Below, piece by piece: positions 5,883 to 13,828 of a stretch of DNA of 25,053 nucleotides; within the stretch, counting starts at the first letter, position 1; the number at the start of each line of letters is the position of its first letter. This stretch comes from JBOGGX01 sp050744245 (GTDB lineage Bacteria > Actinomycetota > Acidimicrobiia > Acidimicrobiales > JBOGGX01). The position numbers and the translations under genes were made by a program. Below the pieces are notes generated by a model. That model was not told where the DNA came from and made no database searches. It saw nothing but the letters and a program-made list of their open reading frames with translations. Location: NCBI GenBank assembly GCA_050744245.1, contig JBOGGX010000180.1:1-25053 (forward strand), written 5' to 3'.

Positions 5883-7100
5883 TCAGGCCGGCGGCGGTCC
5901 GAGGACGACGCAGCCGTTGTGGCCGCCGAACCCGAACGAGTTCGACAGCGTCGGGCCCGGCGTCCACGGCCGGGGTTCGCCGATGACCAGGTCGATCGGC
6001 GGCAGCTCGGGATCGCGGGCATCGGTGCCGTCGGTGGGCGGGATCAGCCGGTGCTCCATCGACAGCAGCACGGCCACCGCCTCGAGCGCGCCGGCGGCCC
6101 CGAGGGCGTGCCCGGTGACCCCCTTCGTCGACGTGACCGGCGGACCGGGCGTGCCGAACACCTTCGAGATGCCCTCGGCCTCGGCCGCGTCGTTGAGCGG
6201 GGTCGAGGTGCCGTGGGCGTTGATGTGGGCGATGTCGGACGGGGACAGGCCGGCGTCGGCCAGCGCCAGCTCCATGCAGGACACGGCCCCGCTGCCGCCG
6301 GGGGCCGGGGCGGTGATGTGGTGGGCGTCGGCCGTGCTCGCCGCCCCGAGCACCTCGCCCAGGATGGTCGCCCCTCGGGCGTGCGCCGACTCGAAGTCCT
6401 CGAGCACCAGGGCGGCCGCCCCCTCGGCCATGACGAACCCGTCGCGCCGGGCGTCGAACGGCCGGGACATCCCCGTCGACGACAGGGCGGTCATGTTGGT
6501 GAAGCCGGCGATGGCCACGGGCGTCATGGACGCCTCGTACCCGCCGGTGAGCACCATGTCGCAGCGCCCGCTGGTGATGAGCCGCGAGGCGTTGCCGATG
6601 GCGTGGGTGCTGGCGGCGCAGGCGGTCACCGTCACCTCGCACGGCCCGCGGAACCCGTAGCGCATCGAGATGGCGGCCGCCCCGGCGTTGGCCATCATCA
6701 TCGGCACCAGGAACGGCGAGACCCGCCGGGCGCCCTTCTCTTGATGGGTGAGGATCTGGTCCTCGAGGGTGTACAGCCCCCCGATGCCCGTGCCGAGGAT
6801 GACGCCGGCCCGCTCGGGGTCGCCCGGCACGACCGGGTTGTCCTCGACGCCGTCCGGGCGGCTGGCCAGCCCGGCGTGCTGCAGGGCCTCGAAGCCGACG
6901 GCCAGGGCCAGCTGGGTGCCGAGATCGCTGCGGCGGATCTCCTTGGGGTTGGTGAAGTAGGGCGCCGGGTCGAAGCCCCGGGTCCGGCGTTCGCCCTCGG
7001 GCTGGGGCGCCAGCAGCCCGGACCAGAACCCGTCCCGGCCGTGGCCGCACGGGCCCACCACGCCGAAGCCCGTGACCACGACCCGTCGCGGGGCCGTCAT
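5883..7100 (-). CDS. fabF: Beta-ketoacyl-ACP synthase II
   Basis: A 405-residue condensing enzyme that elongates acyl-ACP with malonyl-ACP. The Cys-His-His triad is present: Cys161 in VTVTACAASTHA, His296 in INAHGTSTPLND and His331 in KGVTGHALGAAG, with Lys326. It starts RRVVVTGFGVV, typical of FabF. The ATG at 7100 follows the acpP stop by 7 nt; the longer reading frame upstream overlaps acpP and is rejected. It is the last gene of the fabD-fabH-fabG-acpP-fabF operon and is followed by the hairpin at 5819-5868. Confidence 0.96.
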   Translation of the reverse strand: MTAPRRVVVTGFGVVGPCGHGRDGFWSGLLAPQPEGERRTRGFDPAPYFTNPKEIRRSDLGTQLALAVGFEALQHAGLASRPDGVEDNPVVPGDPERAGVILGTGIGGLYTLEDQILTHQEKGARRVSPFLVPMMMANAGAAAISMRYGFRGPCEVTVTACAASTHAIGNASRLITSGRCDMVLTGGYEASMTPVAIAGFTNMTALSSTGMSRPFDARRDGFVMAEGAAALVLEDFESAHARGATILGEVLGAASTADAHHITAPAPGGSGAVSCMELALADAGLSPSDIAHINAHGTSTPLNDAAEAEGISKVFGTPGPPVTSTKGVTGHALGAAGALEAVAVLLSMEHRLIPPTDGTDARDPELPPIDLVIGEPRPWTPGPTLSNSFGFGGHNGCVVLGPPPA

Positions 7101-7107
7101 CGCAGCT

Positions 7108-7353
7108 TCACCCCTGCTCCGGGAGCTTCGAGCTGATGAGGTCGTAGGCCTGGCCCACGGTGGCGATGTCCTTGAGCTCTTCCTCCTCGACCTTGACGTC
7201 GAACTCCTCCTCGAGCGCCATGACCAGCTCCACCAGGTCGAGGCTGTCGGCGTTGAGGTCGTCACCGAACTTGGCGTCGGCCATCACCTTGGTCACGTCG
7301 ACGCCGAGCACGTCGACCGCGCACTTCTGGAACCGTTCGAAGCTGTCGTCCAC
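7108..7353 (-). CDS. acpP: Acyl carrier protein
   Basis: An 81-residue acidic four-helix carrier. Ser37 in NADSLDLVELV is the 4'-phosphopantetheine attachment site, and the acidic helix II (VMALEEEFDVKVEEEE) is the usual docking surface. The GTG at 7353 is preceded by AGGAGA. It lies 26 nt after fabG and 7 nt before fabF. The longer in-frame ORF extending to 7956 covers fabG on the same strand and is not real. Confidence 0.96.
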   Translation of the reverse strand: MDDSFERFQKCAVDVLGVDVTKVMADAKFGDDLNADSLDLVELVMALEEEFDVKVEEEELKDIATVGQAYDLISSKLPEQG

Positions 7354-7379
7354 TTGCCTGTCTCCTGTTGGGGGTTGTC

Positions 7380-8102
7380 TCAGTGTCCCATGCCGATGCC
7401 GCCGTCGACCGGGATCACCGCGCCGGTGATGTACCCGGCGTCGGCGGACGCCAGGAACCGCACCACGGCGGCCACGTCGTCCGGGGTGCCCAGCCGGGCG
7501 GCCGGCACCCGGGCCTTGATCTCGGCCACCCTGGCCTCGCCCGCCGCGTCGAGCATCTCGGTGGCGATGGGGCCGGGGGCGACCACGTTGGCGGTGATGT
7601 TGCGGCTGCCGTACTCCCGGGCGATCGAGCGGGCCAGCCCGACCAGCCCGGCCTTCGACGCGGCGTAGTTGGCCTGGCCGGGACCACCGGACAGTGCCAC
7701 CACCGACGACACGAAGATGAGCCGGCCCCAGCGGGCCCGCAGCATCGGACCGATGGCCCGCCGGGCGACCCTGAAGGCACCGCCGAGGTTGGTGTCGACG
7801 ACCGAGCCGAACTCCTCGTCGCTCATCCGGGCCAGCAGCTTGTCGCGGGTGACGCCGGCGTTGGCCACCACGACCTGCACCGGCCCGAGCTCGGCCTCGA
7901 CCTTGGCGAAGGCCGCCTCGACCTGGTCGGTGTCGCCGATGTCGCAGGGGACGCACAGGAGCTCCTCGGTCGTGCTCGACCGGGCCAGGGCCGCCACCCG
8001 GTCGCCGGCCGCGACGAAGGCCCGCGAACAGGCCAGGCCGATGCCGCGGGCCCCGCCGGTGACGACGACGGTTCGAGGCTGAAGCTCGGTCACGGTTCCC
8101 AT
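7380..8102 (-). CDS. fabG: 3-oxoacyl-ACP reductase
   Basis: A 240-residue short-chain dehydrogenase that reduces 3-oxoacyl-ACP with NADPH. Visible motifs are the cofactor motif TGGARGIG (15-22), ANAG (80-83), Asn105, Ser133 and the active-site pair Tyr146/Lys150 in YAASK. It ends in VIPVDGGIGMGH, typical of FabG. The ATG at 8102 gives a 13-nt overlap with fabH. A GTG at 8093 would give a 4-nt GTGA overlap and a protein three residues shorter, and is about as likely. Confidence 0.95.
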   Translation of the reverse strand: MGTVTELQPRTVVVTGGARGIGLACSRAFVAAGDRVAALARSSTTEELLCVPCDIGDTDQVEAAFAKVEAELGPVQVVVANAGVTRDKLLARMSDEEFGSVVDTNLGGAFRVARRAIGPMLRARWGRLIFVSSVVALSGGPGQANYAASKAGLVGLARSIAREYGSRNITANVVAPGPIATEMLDAAGEARVAEIKARVPAARLGTPDDVAAVVRFLASADAGYITGAVIPVDGGIGMGH

Positions 8103-9016
8103 CTGATCAACGCGCTGGCCCAGGTCATCCCGGCCCCGAAGCCGACGATCAGCACGAGCTCACCGGGTGCGACCCGTCCGGCGTCGACGGCGTCGACGAG
8201 GGCGATGGGGATCGACGCCGACGAGTTGTTGCCGATGCGGTCGAGCACGATCGACGTCCGCTCGATGGGGATGCCGATCCGGTCGCAGGCGGCCTGGATG
8301 ATCCGGATGTTGGCCTGGTGCGGGACGACCAGGGCGATGTCGGAGGCCGACACGCCGGCCTGGGCCATGGTCTTGTTGGCCGAGTCGACCATGACTCGAA
8401 CCGCCCGGCGGAAGACCTCGCGCCCCTCCATCTGGATGTAGCCGCCGACATCGGCGTACAGGATCGGCCGGGCGCCGCCGTCGCAGCCCAGGTCCCACCC
8501 GAGCAGCTGGCCCGGACCGTCGCACGCCTCGATGACCGCGGCCCCGGCCCCGTCGGAGAACAGGACCGCCGTCGTCCTGTCGTCCCAGTCGACGATGCGC
8601 GACAGCGTTTCCGACCCGACGAGCAGCACCTTCTGCATGCCGGCGTCGATCATCCCGTGGGCCATGACCATCCCGTAGGCGAAGCCGGAGCAGGCCGCGT
8701 TGAGGTCGAAGGCTCCGCACCGCAGACCCAGCTCGTGCTGCACCTGCGCCGAGGTGGCGGGCACGGTCTGGTCCGGGGTGGTCGTGCACAGTACGAGCAG
8801 GTCGATGTCGGCCGGGTCGACGCCCGCCTTCGTCATCGCCGCCTGGCCGGCCTCGACGGCCAGGCCGGCCGTGGTGCCGCCGATGCGGCGCTCCCTGATG
8901 CCGGTGCGCTCGGTGATCCAGGCGTCGCTGGTGTCGAGGCTGGCCTCGAGGTCGAGGTTGGTGACGACCTTGTCGGGCAGGCCGACGCCCCAGCCGGTGA
9001 TCCGTGCGCCACGCAT
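8090..9016 (-). CDS. fabH: Beta-ketoacyl-ACP synthase III
   Basis: A 308-residue initiating condensing enzyme joining acyl-CoA to malonyl-ACP. The Cys-His-Asn triad is present: Cys109 in LNAACSGFAYG, His233 in VVPHQANIRI and Asn263 in IGNNSSASIP. The C-terminal GAGMTWASALIRW is the family signature. The ATG at 9016 has a strong GAGGAGAA ribosome binding site. It follows fabD by 26 nt and overlaps fabG. Confidence 0.97.
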   Translation of the reverse strand: MRGARITGWGVGLPDKVVTNLDLEASLDTSDAWITERTGIRERRIGGTTAGLAVEAGQAAMTKAGVDPADIDLLVLCTTTPDQTVPATSAQVQHELGLRCGAFDLNAACSGFAYGMVMAHGMIDAGMQKVLLVGSETLSRIVDWDDRTTAVLFSDGAGAAVIEACDGPGQLLGWDLGCDGGARPILYADVGGYIQMEGREVFRRAVRVMVDSANKTMAQAGVSASDIALVVPHQANIRIIQAACDRIGIPIERTSIVLDRIGNNSSASIPIALVDAVDAGRVAPGELVLIVGFGAGMTWASALIRWEP

Positions 9017-9042
9017 GGTGGTTCTCCTCTCGGCCGGGCCGG

Positions 9043-10212
9043 CTAGGCCGTGCGCAGCCAGGCGACGGGCTGATGGGTCATGACCCGCTCGCCGTCCTTG
9101 GCCAGCACGCCCATGAGGGTCCCGTCGAACGGCGAGACGACCTCGTCACCGGCCACGCTCCCGAGCCGGCGGCCGACGGTCAACGGTTCGCCCGGGGCGA
9201 GCGCCGGATCGGGGACGAAGATGCCGGCCGAAGGGCTGACCACCATCCGTTCGGTCATGAACAGGTGCTCGCCTTCGGCGCCGACGTCGGGCTGATGCCC
9301 GGTGAGGGCATCGAGCAGGCGGTCGAGATCGTCTGGCGTGGCGACCGAGTGGGCCCGGGCGCCGGTGACGGTGCGCCTGGCCAGCCCCGTGAGGACGGTG
9401 CCGGGGCCGAGCTCGATGAACGTGGTGACGCCGGACCGGTCGAGGTTGTGGAGCGCCTGCCGCCAGCGGACCGGGCTGCAGAGCTGGGCCGCGAGGAGCG
9501 TGGCCCATTCGTCGGCCTGGGAGTGCGGTTGGGCGTCGACGTTGGAGATGACGGGAACGTCGCTGTTGCGCACGTCGACCTCGTCGAGGGCCTTGGTGAG
9601 CAGGTCGCGCGCCGGCGCCATGAACGGCGTGTGGAACGCGCCGCCGACGTCGAGGCCCATGACCCGCCTGGCCCCGAGCTCCTTGGCGAACCCCCCGGCG
9701 GCGGCGATGGCCGCCGGGTCGCCCGCGATCACCACCTGGCCGGGAGCGTTGTAGTTGGCCACCCAGACGTTGTCGACGGCGCGGTGGCAGGCGATCTCGA
9801 CGTCGTCGTCGTCGAGGCCGAGCACGGCGGCCATGGTGCCGGTGCGGGCCTCGGCCGCCTGCTGCATGGCCTCACCCCGTTCGACGACCAGCCGGATGGC
9901 GTCGGTGAACTCGACGGCGCCGGCCGCGGCTAGGGCGGTGTACTCGCCCAGGCTGTGCCCGGCGAACCGGGCCGGCTCGACGCCGAGACGCTCGACCGCG
10001 TCGAGCACGACCAGGCTGAGCACGAACGTGGCCAGCTGGGAGCTGCGGGTCTGCCGGAGGTCGTCGGCGCCGGCCTCGGTCAGCAGCCAGCCGACGTCGC
10101 GCCCGGCGGTGGCCGACGCCTCGCCGACCAGCTCCCACGATGGGTGCTCGACCCATGCACGACCCATGCCTGGCTTCTGCGAGCCTTGGCCCGGGAAGGT
10201 GAACGCGATCAT
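9043..10212 (-). CDS. fabD: Malonyl-CoA:ACP transacylase with C-terminal lipoyl-like domain
   Basis: 389 residues. Residues 1-305 form FabD: FTFPGQGSQ at the start, nucleophile Ser87 in GHSLGEY, Arg112 in VVERGEAM and His194 in GAFHTPFM, transferring malonyl from CoA to ACP. Minimal FabD is about 300-310 residues. Here residues about 315-389 add a Gly/Pro-rich beta segment (MVVSPSAGIFVPDPALAPGE, then EVVSPFDGTLMGVLAKDGERV) resembling a biotinyl/lipoyl barrel-sandwich fold but lacking the Lys that carries the cofactor. The frame is continuous. It is the first gene of the fab operon. Confidence 0.93.
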   Translation of the reverse strand: MIAFTFPGQGSQKPGMGRAWVEHPSWELVGEASATAGRDVGWLLTEAGADDLRQTRSSQLATFVLSLVVLDAVERLGVEPARFAGHSLGEYTALAAAGAVEFTDAIRLVVERGEAMQQAAEARTGTMAAVLGLDDDDVEIACHRAVDNVWVANYNAPGQVVIAGDPAAIAAAGGFAKELGARRVMGLDVGGAFHTPFMAPARDLLTKALDEVDVRNSDVPVISNVDAQPHSQADEWATLLAAQLCSPVRWRQALHNLDRSGVTTFIELGPGTVLTGLARRTVTGARAHSVATPDDLDRLLDALTGHQPDVGAEGEHLFMTERMVVSPSAGIFVPDPALAPGEPLTVGRRLGSVAGDEVVSPFDGTLMGVLAKDGERVMTHQPVAWLRTA

Positions 10213-10297
10213 GAAGAAGAGAGTGCCCCTGGTTTCTCGCCCGATCGGTGGGCTGACAGTGTCCGACCCGTGCCTGCCCCCGTACGTTTCATTTCTG

Positions 10298-10311
10298 TCA
10301 CGATCTCGTGA
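10298..10311. promoter_or_regulatory. 14-bp palindrome upstream of the fab operon
   Basis: TCACGATCTCGTGA is a perfect palindrome 86 bases upstream of the fabD start, in the 168-nt gap (10213-10380) between fabD and the tRNA. It could be an operator for a lipid-responsive repressor or activator. No clear -10/-35 pair was found in this gap, so the promoter itself is not placed. Confidence 0.4.
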
Positions 10312-10380
10312 ACGTGAGGTGCACGGGGGCGGGCGGGGGACCGGACCGGGTCAGGGTACCGGGGTAGGCTGCCTGACCCC

Positions 10381-10464
10381 GCCCGGGTGGTGGAATCGGG
10401 AGACACGGCGCCCTCAAAAGGCGTTGCCCGCAAGGGCGTGCGGGTTCGAGTCCCGCCCCGGGCA
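10381..10464 (+). tRNA. tRNA-Leu(CAA)
   Basis: An 84-nt class II tRNA. The acceptor stem GCCCGGG pairs with CCCGGGC (10457-10463), with discriminator A at 10464. The anticodon loop CTCAAAA gives anticodon CAA, which reads UUG. The long variable arm GCCC-GCAA-GGGC and the T arm GCGGG-TTCGAGT-CCCGC are intact. The 3' CCA is not fully encoded (CCT follows). Confidence 0.96.
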
Positions 10465-10466
10465 CC

Positions 10467-10829
10467 TCAACCAGAGAGATTGCTGACGTCGCCCACCGCC
10501 TGCACCCCGAGCAGGACGAGCACCCCGATCCCGATCACGGTGTAGGCCCACTTCCAGCGGCTGTCGGCGGCCCAGAACCGGCGGATGCCGAGACCGATGG
10601 CGACCGCGGACACCGCCCCCACCACGAGGCCCACCACGGGGCCGACGCCTCGGGTCAGGTCGATGATCGGCGCCAGCGCGGGCAACAGGACATAGGCGAA
10701 CAGGCAGCGCACGGCCGACACGAGGATCGAGGTCTTGAAGGCGGCGCGGGCCGAGGCCTCGGTCGCCGCCCGGTCATCGGACCTGGCGTCCACCCTGGTT
10801 GCGGGCGACTGGGAGTCGACGGCTTCCAC
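10467..10829 (-). CDS. Small membrane protein of unknown function
   Basis: 120 residues from GTG 10829. The first 30 residues are polar (many Asp, Arg and Ala), then three hydrophobic segments follow: about 32-55 (TSILVSAVRCLFAYVLLPAL), 63-82 (GPVVGLVVGAVSAVAIGLGI) and 95-112 (AYTVIGIGVLVLLGVQAV). It has no recognised domain. The stop lies three bases from the 3' end of the convergent tRNA gene. The next minus-strand gene upstream ends 51 nt away, so it may be the tail of that transcript. It resembles small actinobacterial membrane proteins with a charged N-terminus. Confidence 0.75.
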   Translation of the reverse strand: MEAVDSQSPATRVDARSDDRAATEASARAAFKTSILVSAVRCLFAYVLLPALAPIIDLTRGVGPVVGLVVGAVSAVAIGLGIRRFWAADSRWKWAYTVIGIGVLVLLGVQAVGDVSNLSG

Positions 10830-10880
10830 TTGCGGGCGAACGGTACGGCAGGGCCGGCGGTCGAGTCAGATCGCGGGCCG

Positions 10881-11888
10881 TCAGTCCTTCCTGGCCCGGC
10901 TCGGCGCCACCCGCGGGGGTTCACCCGGCATCTTGGGGTAGACCGGCGGCCAGGGTGCGTCGGCCAGGCCGGACGCCAGGTCGCGCTCGCTCATGGCGAG
11001 GAACGGCTCGAGCGACTGGGGTCGGTCGTTGATCGCCGCCCACGGGTCGCCGATCGACGCCAGCCGGGTGGGCACGTTGGCGATCGTGAACTCGTCGGGG
11101 TGGATGCGTTCGATCTCGTCCCAGGCCAGCGGGGTCGAGACCTGCCCGCCGGCCCGGGCCCGGGCCGACCAGGCGCCGAACACGGTCTTGTGCGGTGCGT
11201 TCTGGTTGAAGTCGACGAACACCCGGCGGCCCCGCTCCTCCTTCCACCAGGCGTCGGTGATGAGGTCCGGCCGCCGGCGGGCCAGCTCCCGAGCCACGGC
11301 CACGGCCGCGGCCCGCACCGCGATCGCGTCCCACCTCGGTTCGAGCCGAACGTAGACGTGGATGCCGCGGTTCCCCGTGGTCTTCGGGTAGCCGACGACC
11401 CCCAGCTCGTCGAGCAGCCGCTTGACCTCGGCCGCCGCCTCCCTGATCGACGCGAACTCGATGCCAGGCGTCGGGTCGAGGTCGAGGCGGAGCTCGTCGG
11501 CATGGGCCGGGTCCGCGGCCTGGTACGGCCAGACGTGGAAGCCGAGGCAGGCGAGGTTGACGGCCCACACGACGTGGGCCAGGTCGGCCACGACCAGGGC
11601 CCTCGACGTGGTGCCGTTCGGGGTCTCGACGATCGTGGTCGTCAGCCAGTCTGGGGCGTTGGCCGGAACCCGTTTCTGGAAGAACGAGCTGCCGGTGGCG
11701 CCGTGCGGAAACCGCTGCATCAGCACCGGTCGGCCGCCCATGGTGCGCAGCACCGGCTCCTCGACGGCCAGGTAGTACCGGATCAGGTCGAGCTTGGTGT
11801 CGCCCCGCTCCTCGAAGAAGACCTTGTCCGGGCTCGACACCTCCAGGGTGCGCCCCGAGACCTCGACCGTGGCGACGTCATCGGGCAT
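10881..11888 (-). CDS. LigD-type DNA polymerase/primase domain, possible separate gene
   Basis: Internal start alternative for the second half of the fusion: 335 residues from ATG 11888. It opens like stand-alone LigD polymerase proteins (VEVSGRTLEVSSPDKVFF). Metal-binding Asp136 and Asp138 in LRLDLDPTPG and Asp226 in VFVDFNQN are present, with His177 in GNRGIHVYV. These proteins add ribonucleotides or nucleotides at breaks in Ku/LigD non-homologous end joining. No ku or ligase gene is in the window. A TAGGGT box at 11901-11896 lies seven bases before this ATG, and a GC-rich hairpin (11914-11935) precedes it, which together favour independent expression. Confidence 0.6.
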   Translation of the reverse strand: MPDDVATVEVSGRTLEVSSPDKVFFEERGDTKLDLIRYYLAVEEPVLRTMGGRPVLMQRFPHGATGSSFFQKRVPANAPDWLTTTIVETPNGTTSRALVVADLAHVVWAVNLACLGFHVWPYQAADPAHADELRLDLDPTPGIEFASIREAAAEVKRLLDELGVVGYPKTTGNRGIHVYVRLEPRWDAIAVRAAAVAVARELARRRPDLITDAWWKEERGRRVFVDFNQNAPHKTVFGAWSARARAGGQVSTPLAWDEIERIHPDEFTIANVPTRLASIGDPWAAINDRPQSLEPFLAMSERDLASGLADAPWPPVYPKMPGEPPRVAPSRARKD

Positions 11889-13790
11889 CGACCCAACCCT
11901 AGGACGCGGGTTCGGCGCCCGGTCGATCGGGCGCCCGGCGGATCGACCCTCGCCCATGACCCGGGCGAGGGCGAGCACGTCGGCGTCGCGCTCGAGCTCA
12001 TCGATCACGGTGGGCAGCGCCAGCCGCCAATTGGGCCACTCGTCGAGCGTCCCCGGCATGTTCGGCCGCTCCTCGACGCCGACGGCGTCCTCCAGCGTGG
12101 CGGTCACGACCATCGACGGCGCCCGGGCCAACCGCCCGCACGCCTCGATGACGACGCGGCGGACGGGCGCGTCGCCGGTCGCGGCCGATGCCGAGACCGA
12201 CCGCAGCCGGGCCAGCACCTCGTCGGCCGCACCGTCGTCGACCGGCATGCCGATGCGGCGCTGGGCGGCCGTGTCGCGGCCGGACCACAGGCCGGTGACG
12301 GTGGGCAGGTCGTGGGTGGTGATGGCCGCCAGCGACTGGCGGGGATACCTCTCGGGCGGTCCCGGCTCGAACCACACGAGCCGGTACGACAGGATGCCGC
12401 GGTCGCCGAGCGCCTGACGGACGTGGTCTTCCACCGTGCCCAGGTCCTCGCCCGCGATCCACGACCCGGCCCTCACGCTCTCGAGGGCCACGATGTCGAG
12501 CAGCTCGTTGGAGGGGAAGCGGACGTAGGCCCCCTCGCTCGGGCTGGCGCCCGGCGGGATCCAGAACAGCCGGAACAGCCCCATCACGTGGTCGACCCGC
12601 AGGCCCCCGGCGTGGCGCATGACGGCCCGCAACGTCTCGACCAACGGGCGGTAGCCGGCGGCCCTGAGCCTCCACGGCACGAACGGGTTGAATCCCCAGT
12701 CCTGGCCCCGGCGGTTGAACGTGTCCGGGGGCGCGCCGACCGTGACCCCGGGGGCGAGCACGTCCTGCCACATCCAGGCGTCGGCGCCGCCCGGGTCGAC
12801 GCCGACGGCGAGATCGACGAGGAGCGGGATGGCGTCCCCCGCCTGGCCCAGCTGCCGGTCGAGCAGCCATTGGAGCCACTCGTGGAACCTGACCCGATCG
12901 GCATGGGCCAGCACGTGGCGCATGGTGGCCGGGGTCGTCGGCCGCCGGTACTCGGTCGGCCACTTGGTCCAGGGGGCGCCGTGGTCCTCGGCCATGAGGC
13001 AGAAGGAGGCGAAGCCGTGCAGGTCGATGCTCTGGTGGTCGCAGTAGTCGTCGAAGTCCGGGTCGCCGCCGAACCGCGCCCAGAGGTGCTCGAGGGCGGC
13101 CAGCTTGAGCGCCCACACCCGATCGCGGTCGATGAGCCGGTCTGCGTTGAGGGCCCGGCCGGCGGCGGCCGCTTCGGCCAGCACCGGGTCGTCCGGGTCG
13201 TAGCCCGGCAGTTCCTCGATGCGGAGGTACAGCGGGTTGACGAACCGCCGGCTGCTCGGGAAGTACGGGCTCGGGTCCTGGTGGGCGAAGGGAAGCTGGG
13301 CGTGCAGCGGGTTGACCCCAAGCACGCCGGCGCCGAGCCCGGCCGACCATTCGCCCAGCCGGCGCAGGTCGCCGAGGTCGCCGATCCCCCAACTCGACGT
13401 CGCCCGGGTGGCGTAGAGCTGGACCATCCAGCCCCACACGTGCAGGTCGTCGGGGAGGTGGCAGCGGTCGGGGACCACGATGAGGCGGGTCACCGGTCCC
13501 CCGTCCGACGGCGCCAGCTCGTGGTAGCCGAGCGGCAGGTCCGGGGGCAGGGCCCGCGTGATCCTGAGCTCGGCGCCGTCCTCCAGGATCACCTCGGCCG
13601 GCCGTTCGACCGACGGGCCCGTGCCCTGGCGGACGAACCAGACCGGCCGCGACCGGGGCGGCGGGTCGTCGTACTCGGCCATCCCGCCCATGCCCACCCG
13701 CAGCGCCTGGCGGGTCTCCTGCGTCGTCTCGTGCCAGAAGCCTTCGACGTCGAGGTACCCGCTCTCGATGCCCCACGCGTCCGTGGTCAT
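10881..13790 (-). CDS. malQ: In-frame fusion: 4-alpha-glucanotransferase (MalQ) with LigD-type polymerase domain
   Basis: One open frame of 969 residues. Residues 1-115 are a beta-rich N-domain and 116-615 a GH77 amylomaltase barrel with nucleophile Asp400 (GLRVDHVMGLFR), acid/base Glu448 (AGEDLGTVEDH) and Asp494 (TTHDLPTVTG), which transfers maltooligosaccharide chains. MalQ similarity ends near 612. A Pro/Arg-rich linker of about 22 residues leads without a stop into residues 635-969, a LigD-type primase-polymerase domain. The ATG at 13790 has a GGGGAG site about 10 nt upstream; longer starts would overlap the neighbouring gene. No functional link between glycogen metabolism and DNA end repair is known to me, so this may be two genes that lost the stop between them. 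Confidence 0.8.
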   Translation of the reverse strand: MTTDAWGIESGYLDVEGFWHETTQETRQALRVGMGGMAEYDDPPPRSRPVWFVRQGTGPSVERPAEVILEDGAELRITRALPPDLPLGYHELAPSDGGPVTRLIVVPDRCHLPDDLHVWGWMVQLYATRATSSWGIGDLGDLRRLGEWSAGLGAGVLGVNPLHAQLPFAHQDPSPYFPSSRRFVNPLYLRIEELPGYDPDDPVLAEAAAAGRALNADRLIDRDRVWALKLAALEHLWARFGGDPDFDDYCDHQSIDLHGFASFCLMAEDHGAPWTKWPTEYRRPTTPATMRHVLAHADRVRFHEWLQWLLDRQLGQAGDAIPLLVDLAVGVDPGGADAWMWQDVLAPGVTVGAPPDTFNRRGQDWGFNPFVPWRLRAAGYRPLVETLRAVMRHAGGLRVDHVMGLFRLFWIPPGASPSEGAYVRFPSNELLDIVALESVRAGSWIAGEDLGTVEDHVRQALGDRGILSYRLVWFEPGPPERYPRQSLAAITTHDLPTVTGLWSGRDTAAQRRIGMPVDDGAADEVLARLRSVSASAATGDAPVRRVVIEACGRLARAPSMVVTATLEDAVGVEERPNMPGTLDEWPNWRLALPTVIDELERDADVLALARVMGEGRSAGRPIDRAPNPRPRVGSMPDDVATVEVSGRTLEVSSPDKVFFEERGDTKLDLIRYYLAVEEPVLRTMGGRPVLMQRFPHGATGSSFFQKRVPANAPDWLTTTIVETPNGTTSRALVVADLAHVVWAVNLACLGFHVWPYQAADPAHADELRLDLDPTPGIEFASIREAAAEVKRLLDELGVVGYPKTTGNRGIHVYVRLEPRWDAIAVRAAAVAVARELARRRPDLITDAWWKEERGRRVFVDFNQNAPHKTVFGAWSARARAGGQVSTPLAWDEIERIHPDEFTIANVPTRLASIGDPWAAINDRPQSLEPFLAMSERDLASGLADAPWPPVYPKMPGEPPRVAPSRARKD
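11889..11901 (-). promoter_or_regulatory. Leaderless -10 box before the LigD-type polymerase start
   Basis: TAGGGT at 11901-11896 on the minus strand ends seven bases before ATG 11888, matching the spacing of other TANNNT boxes in the window. Confidence 0.35.
11914..11935 (-). terminator. GC-rich hairpin in the MalQ/polymerase linker
   Basis: GGCGCCCG (11914-11921) and CGGGCGCC (11928-11935) form a perfect 8-bp stem with a 6-nt loop. A second overlapping inverted repeat, GGTCGATC/GATCGACC, spans 11921-11948. Followed by a -10-like TAGGGT on the minus strand, this looks like intergenic DNA although it is inside an open frame. Confidence 0.4.
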
Positions 13791-13828
13791 TCGCCAGACT
13801 CCCCTGCCCGTCGCCCTCCGGGCGCCGG

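Noticed and set aside
5883..7265. Longer FabF start
   Set aside because: The extra residues are a Ser/Arg-rich out-of-frame reading of acpP. The ATG at 7100 begins the canonical N-terminus.
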